Part shown: piece by piece, positions 57,682 to 64,000 of the stretch
Layout: each line of letters opens with the position of its first letter
Numbering within the stretch: the first letter of the stretch is position 1
Made by a program: the position numbers and the translations under genes
Notes under the pieces: model-generated
What the model was told of the DNA's origin: nothing
The model's input: only the letters and a program-made list of their open reading frames with translations
Database searches by the model: none
Origin: Triticum aestivum
Taxonomy: Eukaryota; Streptophyta; Magnoliopsida; Poales; Poaceae
Direction of reading: 5' to 3'
Assembly: GCF_018294505.1 (NCBI RefSeq)
Contig: NC_057807.1
Span: forward strand, 140,460,747-140,524,746
DNA length: 64,000 nt

Positions 57682-58980
57682 TGACAAGCCAATGTTTCAA
57701 ACTCGCAAATGTGATGCTAGTGTTGGTTCTATTGCTAAAGCGTTTGTCCCCACTGGCATGCTCAACTCAAACATTGTTGACGTTGTTTTATATTCTCTAC
57801 ATCAGAAGTACCGAGACACTGACAAGTTGATAGTTCCTAGATGGGTGACGGACAGTATTTTGTTTTCTAGATAGGATGATAACTTATTTTGGCAATTTTC
57901 TAACTGTTGTTGTTCTTTTTGTACAATAGACCAAGATCCGTGATGGAAACACTGATGCCAATGTGCTACAGTGGTTCACGAGATTAGGGGCTGATGGTTT
58001 TGACCAAGTAGGTGAACTTGAACTTATTGTACTCATGAACTAGAACTGTCATGTTTCCTTGCAAGTTTGGGAGGTGGGAATGAACTTGAGAAGGCTGCTT
58101 TTTACCCCTGTACTTATGAATGATGTGTGCTTCTTTTTTTAAAGCTGCACTTATTGTCGCAAGGAAATTGAACTAATATGTTTGTTGCAAGTTTGGGCGG
58201 TGGATATAAACTTGAGTAGCATTTATTTTTTGTAGTGGGTTGCTTACTCAATTAGAACTTATGATTACCTGATTTTTGTTTGTACTTCTGAATTTCAATT
58301 TCCCTCTTCTATTTTATTGTTTGGAGGCTGAATTTTTTGTTTCATTATGATTTGTTAAATTCATTTTTCCTCTGTGATTTTTTTGTCAGCTTCTTTTCCC
58401 TACTTTTGATCCATCGTCATTTGCGGCTGCCATGAAGCCTAGTGAAGAATCTGGGCATTGGTGCTTGATTGTTCTGAATTTGAGGTTCCGTCATTTCGAG
58501 TGTTTTGATTCACTCCGCGATGAAACCTGGAGTGATGCAGTTAGATTCTTAAGGACTATGATAGAACATAAAGAAGCTTTGGAGGGAGTCCAGCGTAGAC
58601 ATGGCCAAACCGTTCTCGCCGTCGCATATTGATGGTTTCTCTTGCGAGTTTATGCGGGTGCCGCAGCAGAAAAACATGTGAGTATCCATTTTTAATGATT
58701 TTTCTTAGTTGTTTTTGTTGCTCGGAGGATGGTGTTCCTGTTTTTTCGAATTTGTGATGTACCCTTTTGTATTTTCTTTTGTGACATGCATGATTGTGGC
58801 TTCTTTATGCTACAAAACTGCAAGACGTATCATTGCCAGGAGGATGGTTAGATTGAAATGTTGGATTACAGCCACGAAGACGTTCTTGACATTAGGAAGA
58901 CTTTGCTGTATACCTGCGCAACTAGCGATGTGTTTGATGTTGACTTTCGTGGTTTGTTTGGCATCGAACTCTGTACGTAT
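57682..58980 (+). pseudogene. First Ulp1-type (C48) cysteine protease domain
   Basis: Exons at 57682-57874 ('AKAFVPTGMLNSNIVDVVLY'), 57930 to about 58007 ('TKIRDGNTDANVLQWFTRLG') and 58390-58677. The last carries the catalytic His in 'SGHWCLIVLN' (about 58456) and Asp in 'FECFDSL' (58507). A shifted frame gives 'EFMRVPQQKN' with the oxyanion Gln. The nucleophile 'DCGFFML' is at 58795. Ulp1/SENP enzymes cut SUMO or related tags; in plant transposons the role is unknown. All four active-site residues are recognisable. The domain is dead through a frameshift at about 58620, an acceptor before the Cys exon that reads GCAT instead of GCAG (58787-58790), and TAG at 58849. Confidence 0.65.
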
Positions 58981-59088
58981 GCATCACCTTTTGTAATTTT
59001 TTGCAGGTTGTACTTCTTGATTAGTACTGTCATGAATTATTTATTTGTACTTAACCTTGATGCGGTCCTTTCTTTTTTTATTTTGCAG

Positions 59089-60925
59089 GTGAGTGGCTGG
59101 ATATTGGTGAGCATGGCTATAGGATCTCTGGCAGCCAGTTCTCCGAGCTCGAGCGTGTAGCTATTGTTTTTAGCCAGGGGCGTTCTCCCGAAAATACAAG
59201 ATCTGGTGTTATGAAGGGGCGGTTGGGAGCTCTGAAAGGTTCTACGGCTGCTTGTGCAGAGAGCCACTCTACACCCAAGAATCCCATTGTGGAATTGATA
59301 GACAGTGATGATGATGCATTTGACAAGATTGCTGGCATGGGAAGAGTCACCAGGAGCGCTGCTGCCAAGGGTTTATCCCCCCTTGCTGGAATAGTGGCCC
59401 ATAGAGCTGGTGCTACTAGGAAGGATCCTGCTTTGGATTCTGGCAATGTTACAAGCACGAAGCGCGCACCCAGAGCTCCTATAAAGTTTTTCTCCCCTGT
59501 GCAACAGCTTCACCCTCATAAATTCCCTCACCTGGACAAGGCTCGCAAGTTGTATAATTTGTTGCTTTAGTGATAAATGGCATGAGAAGTATGCCGAGTG
59601 AGTACCTCTCATTATGTTTCCTCTTCTTTTCTTCTGTTGTTTCTAACTACTAGATAAATATGACCTGAATTGTTCCTTTTTATAAACTTGAACTGCTATG
59701 AATGCCTTATCTTGCTTCCCCTGCTTTTCGTTCTTGTGTGTGCTGCAGGAATGCATTCTCAATGATACCTCAACCTGATGATAGCGTAACTAGCTTCACT
59801 GGGGAACGCATCTGGGAAGTTTTTGCACCTGGGCAAATGATAGAGGGTGATGTAACGGACTTCCTCATTGATGATTGGAAGCAAGATCCCAAGAGAAATG
59901 CCGATTTCGCATCTGGAAAAAGGTATTGTTGAGTCCATATTTCAGCACGGTAATCAATTAGATCATTTCTTTCTGTTAAACAAGACCACCTATTGTTTTA
60001 CGAGTTTTAATAATACTTTGCTTGTTGATCCTTTCCTCCTGTCTATTTCTTTTTTTGCTTTTTGCAGGTTGTGCTTGACTATACATTTTACGGTGATGAA
60101 GATAAAGAGTTTAATGTGGAGAGTGCAGCGAGAGATTTCAAGAGCTATGTTAAAGATGAGGAAGACTTGCTCAGTGCCGACCTTGTGAGTTCTACTAGCT
60201 GATTTTTTGTTTTATTTGTTTGTTGTCATGCTGGTTTTTATTTTGAATATTTAATATCTCTTTTTTGGTCATTTGTTTTTAGATCATGATGCCTCTATTC
60301 AAACCCATGATTTTAGCAAAGGATAGGAAAGTGAACCACTTTTCCTTATATGTCATGAATCGGTACCGAAGTAGTGTCGACATCCTTGACTCTTAACCTT
60401 ATCCAAAGAACCATCGTCCTTCAAAGAACACCTATCATAAAGACTGCGAGAAGATTGTGAGTGACATTTATTATCTATACTGGATTAATTTTTCCGCATC
60501 TTTGTTTCTGCTTTTCTGAGACCTGAAAATGTGTGGTTTCTTTTCTTTTTTTATAGATCTCTAGATTGGTCCAAGTCATGAAGGTTGTGTATGGTGATGC
60601 TCAGTACAATGCGAGCAAGCAGCCCAAATGGGAGGTTTTTGCAAAGAAACCAACGTTTGTCAAGGTTCCACTTCAAGGGGCGAATGAATGTGGCCATTAT
60701 ACTCTGAAGTATGCGGGATCCTGTGATGGTGAAAAGATCGTTGAGAACATTCGAAATAATGACGTGGGTTCTAGTTGAGCTTTTCATTTTCCGTGTTTGG
60801 CTTATTACGTATTCTTTTTTTATGTGTCGTGATTTTTGATAACTTGTTTTATTGTTTTGTAGCCTCAAATTGTTGATTGGAACACTGAGGATCTGTATAG
60901 AGTTGTGTTCAACCGGAGTAACTAG
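59089..60925 (+). pseudogene. Second Ulp1-type (C48) cysteine protease domain
   Basis: Exons: 59089 to about 59610 ('EWLDIGEHGYRISGSQFSEL', then Ser/Arg/Pro-rich, TAG at about 59568), 59749-59922 ('FTGERIWEVFAPGQMIEGDV'), 60068-60184 ('VVLDYTFYGDEDKEFNVES'), 60283-60456, 60557-60763 and 60863-60925 (ends at TAG). The catalytic residues are His in 'KVNHFSLYVMN' (60337), Asp in 'VDILDS' (60388), Gln in 'KVPLQGAN' (60674) and Cys in 'NECGHYTLKY' (60689). The layout matches a complete C48 domain. A TAA at 60394, directly after the catalytic Asp, removes the Cys half. Splice borders are otherwise clean, so decay looks recent. It could belong to the same transcript as the first domain or to a duplicated gene. 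Confidence 0.65.
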
Positions 60926-62816
60926 CTTCTGGCGACGGAGCTTCCCAAGGAGGTTCAGGCTTTGGCTCCTGGTGCATAGAAGAAGTGGTCATCATTTGCA
61001 TAGTGAATGGGATAGTTGTGTGATATATCTCTTGAAAGCATTGTAGGCTTTGTTTGTAGTGTTTGGATGTCCTGCCAAGTACTATGTAATAACTGGTATA
61101 TTTTGTGTTGTGTTTAAGTGTGGCACAATGTTTAACAAACATTCTTTCCATGATGATAGTGTGGTTGAATAGTTGTTTCACTTGTGTATGTTTCATCAGG
61201 AATTCGTTTTGGTCAAGTTTTATTTTTTGTACTCAAGTCTTATACACTAGTTGAACTGAAAACACCTTTTTTCAAGTGCATTACGAGTTGTTGCTGAAAA
61301 AGTGAGATTTATTTTATTTTTCATCTGTTCCAACCTAAGTTGGACCTTTATAGTTTCTATACCCTCTTTTCTTGTACTTATGATATAGTTCTGTTAGTAC
61401 TGAACTGTAATCTCATTCAACGTAAGGCTTTTAAAATTTGGTGTCATGATAGCACTTGTGGATCTAGCGTGAGTGGAGTGATGCTTACTTGTTATGTAGA
61501 ACTGATGTTATATAATGTATTAGAACTGACATTTTTTTGGGATTGAAATTATTTACGACAAAGTTGCTACGTGATCTCTAGCTAGATTTTATTTAAGTAT
61601 AAGAAGTTTAGCAAAATTTGGGAGCCAAATTTTTGTTTGAACTTCTTGAATTTTAGTAGTTGAACTTCATAGTAAAAGTTAAAGCACTGGTTTAAATTAG
61701 CTACTTTTAACAAATAACCTTATTAAGTTCATAACTACTTCACTAGTCAATGTGGACTGATGCTTCTGTTGTTTGTTTTTGTGAATTTTTGTCCTTGGTT
61801 GAAATGTAATCTATTTGGTTGAGTCTTGGCCTTCTTTCTCAAGGCATTAATTGGTATCATCATAGCACTTACCGAATAAACTAAGTTGTACTGAGATTTC
61901 AATTGTGCTAGTACTTTGATCATTTTTTTGTTATGTTTGAAACTAGTACCTCACCAGTCATTGTGGGCTGATGCTTCTGTTGTCTTTCTTGTGATTTTTC
62001 TCCTTGGTCGAACTGATATCTTTTTGATTTAGTTTTGGACTTCTTTTTTCTAGGTTGTGGTTCTTCTCAAGGCAATATTTGGTATCATCATAGTACTTGC
62101 CGTATAGACTAAGTTGTACTGAGATTTCAATTTTACTATTATTCTTATTCTTAGTGTGTCACTGTGTTAGGGAATGCGAACTGAAGATTCCCGTTCCTTT
62201 TTATTTTTGTAGAATGAATGTACTATGTGTTCAAGTGTACCAGTACTTTCAATCCTAGTATGCTAGTGACTAGGAAATACGTACTGATGATTCTTTGCTT
62301 TTCCTGTTGCAGTACTTAGTAATTTTCTAACTACTATTAGCATGATGCTTTTAGTATTGAATATTGTCCTCGGCTGAAACTTAGTCTTTTTAGTGTTCTT
62401 CCGAAACTAAAAACTGATTTTTAGTGTGATAGTACTACCGTACATGTCTAGGCTATACTGAGCGTCCAAGGCTACTACTTGATGTTGTCCTTAGTTAGTT
62501 TGCCACAGTTTTTTTTGTGAAAATATCCATGTGTGATTTGTTGCTCCATGACTAGTGCTGCATAGCAGTCATCAAGTTTCATTCACAACCTACTTCAACT
62601 TCAAATGATGGATAAACAAAATAGGAAGCTAGCAAACTTGTCAAACGACATAAGCAAATGATGTACTTGATAGACATAGGCAAACTTGTTCAAACTCTGA
62701 CACACATAACATAAGGAAGCTGGTTCAACCTAACGAAAGCAAACTACGAATCTGAAACAACAAGATTAAGGACAAGCAAAAGCGCGAGCAACACGTAGGC
62801 AGACTTTCATGCCTCT
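60926..62816. other. Motif-rich AT DNA, no gene
   Basis: Contains TTGAACTGA (61248), 'GTTGTACTGAGATTTCAATT' twice (61885, 62111) and 'CTAGTCATTGTGGGCTGATGCTTCTGTTGT'-type repeats near 61745 and 61950 (two copies about 205 bp apart). No reading frame is credible. It may be the right subterminal region of the outer unit. Confidence 0.45.
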
Positions 62817-64000
62817 TCATCCCGTGAAGTTGCAGTGGTAGTAGGGGTCAGCCTCCCGCTCTTTTGAAATATCCCAACCTGTCACGATGTTGTTGATTAT
62901 CTTCCATGACTTGTACATGGCATACGCATCTATTCCTGCGTACTCGATGAGCTTGTCTGGCAGCGGGCTGATCCCCCACAGTTTGTGATCTTCCTCCTTG
63001 TCGATGTTCTTCTTCATGCCTTTGTAGAATGGATGGATGACGCTGGCTGCAACATCGGGCAAGGAGTCGTAGAATTTGGTTGTGGTTGGAACTTTCCACT
63101 TGCGCTGCATGTTGATGAAGTTGTTGCGGTTGATCTCCAAACCAGACTTGTTCAGCATCCGCTTGTCACCTTCAATGCTGAAACCGGCAAATGTGTACAA
63201 TTTCTCCTCCTGCAGGAACTGTTTGAGGCGCTTGGGCCTGCAAGAGGGGAGACACATATTGAAGATTAGTGTTCTTTTTCGAAGATTTAGTTCTCCCTCT
63301 TTTTGATTTACAAGTGATAATCCATGAGGTAGATGCTTATATATTACAAGTCATGGATGAATGTAGTTCACAAACTAGTACACAAAGTCCTGAAATTAAA
63401 TTCAACTACACCATGTTATTTTTCTTTTTTGGTATCTTCAGTGCTTCACCAAATGCTTCACCAAGTTCAAGAACCTATTTACCAGAGTCAATGATATATG
63501 TGCTTCTTACTTCAAGTTTAGTTTTCTTTTTTGTTGAATAAAATACCTATACCAGTGCTTGATACATCTTTGTTCATCAATTCTTTATCAAGTTCAGAAA
63601 TTAATTTGAGAAACATGTGCATCAAGATATGGACCTATACCACTTCACCAAACGTCTTTTAATACATCAATTCTATAAACTATACTAGTGCATCAAGATC
63701 AGAATCTATGCTAGTACATCAAGTTCAGAAATTAATTTGGTGAAACATTTTTCAGATGCTAATCCAGTGCATCAGTTTTAGATGTTAATCTGGTGAAACA
63801 ATCCACTTCACAATTTCAGAAATGCATGTAACTTGAGAAACATGTACTCGTGCATCCACTTCACAAACTATAGTAGTTCATCTAGTTGGGAAACAAGTTT
63901 AATGAAATTTTTAGGGAGTAATACTAGTACAACAAATTAATGAACAGTAGTATGGGTTACCATCTTGTGGCTGCTGCGATGCGGTACACCAAGAAGAGTT
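62817..64000 (-). CDS. WRN-like 3'-5' exonuclease gene, C-terminal part
   Basis: The gene enters from beyond the right edge. The exon 64000-63961 ends '...LFLVYRIAAATR' at a donor ATG|GTAACC. The intron 63960-63238 ends CCCTCTTGCAG, and the last exon 63237-62817 continues in phase (Trp codon split 2+1): 'PKRLKQFLQEEKLYTFAGFS', motif II 'FSIEGDKRML', then 'LPDVAASVIHPFYKGM', motif III 'IEYAGIDAYAMYKSW', and stop TGA. Motif I must lie outside the window. Both visible catalytic motifs are intact and there are no stops or frameshifts, so this copy may be functional. Known relatives are DEDDy exonucleases acting on DNA or RNA 3' ends. It is convergent with the pseudogene at 7811 and related to the exonuclease exon at 38198. 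Confidence 0.7.

Larger units (their letters stand above)
8668..62560 (+). mobile_element. Putative large outer transposon-like unit, split by nested elements
   Basis: Once the 32 kb Gypsy insertion is removed, 8.67-20.32 kb joins 52.32-62.56 kb. Both halves share AT-rich DNA with repeated TTGAACTGA-like motifs in one orientation (for example near 8709, 11341, 11806, 12333, 52820, 55377, 59689, 61248). Both carry gene remnants of kinds often picked up by plant DNA transposons: a B3-like fragment on the left and Ulp1-type protease domains on the right. No transposase and no matched terminal repeats are visible, so the limits and class (Mutator-like or CACTA-like) are inference. Confidence 0.35.

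Overview
The window looks like intergenic DNA from a Triticeae grass (wheat, Aegilops, barley or rye type). It is built almost entirely of plant transposable elements stacked inside one another: LTR retrotransposons, a 20 kb CACTA transposon, hAT, Harbinger and Stowaway-type MITEs, and intron-containing eukaryotic coding remnants. I see no rRNA, no convincing tRNA, no CRISPR and no bacterial operon. Nearly every coding region carries stops or frameshifts, so this is mainly a record of element-on-element insertion. The open reading frames that look intact are a 267-codon frame in a retroelement, one arm of a duplicated captured gene, and the visible part of an exonuclease-like gene at the right edge.

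Layout. 1-1086 is the end of one LTR. 1155-7043 is a non-autonomous Gypsy-type element on the minus strand, with one full and one truncated LTR. 7811-8554 is a WRN-like 3'-5' exonuclease pseudogene. From about 8.67 kb to at least 62.5 kb lies one disrupted 'outer' unit: AT-rich DNA full of a TTGAACTGA-like motif, a B3-like gene remnant (9.5-11.1 kb), a large composite tandem array (12.4-19.9 kb) hit by a 2776 bp solo-LTR-like element, and a many-exon gene with two Ulp1-type (C48) protease domains (52.6-60.9 kb). This unit was split by a Gypsy retrotransposon with Tat-like domain order (20321-52321, minus strand, 527 bp LTRs). That element was split in the first codons of its gag frame by a CACTA transposon (31703-51736, target duplication GAA). 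Inside the CACTA lie a long-terminal-inverted-repeat element (41.6-43.8 kb) and, within one of its arms, a Harbinger-type MITE. At 62.8-64 kb a second exonuclease-like gene runs in from the right edge on the minus strand.

How the parts relate. The CACTA shows no TNP2 transposase in the reading frames examined. It keeps a TNPA-like second gene whose exons were duplicated at both ends, and carries captured material: a head-to-head gene pair, one arm of which is joined to an exonuclease domain, and a coiled-coil pseudogene. Exonuclease-like (DEDDy) domains therefore occur three times, once inside the CACTA and twice near the two ends of the outer unit, pointing at each other. The pairing of double Ulp1 domains, a B3-like remnant, a subterminal motif and a composite satellite suggests the outer unit is itself a large transposon. 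I see no MURA or other transposase for it, and its right end lies beyond or is not recognisable in the window.
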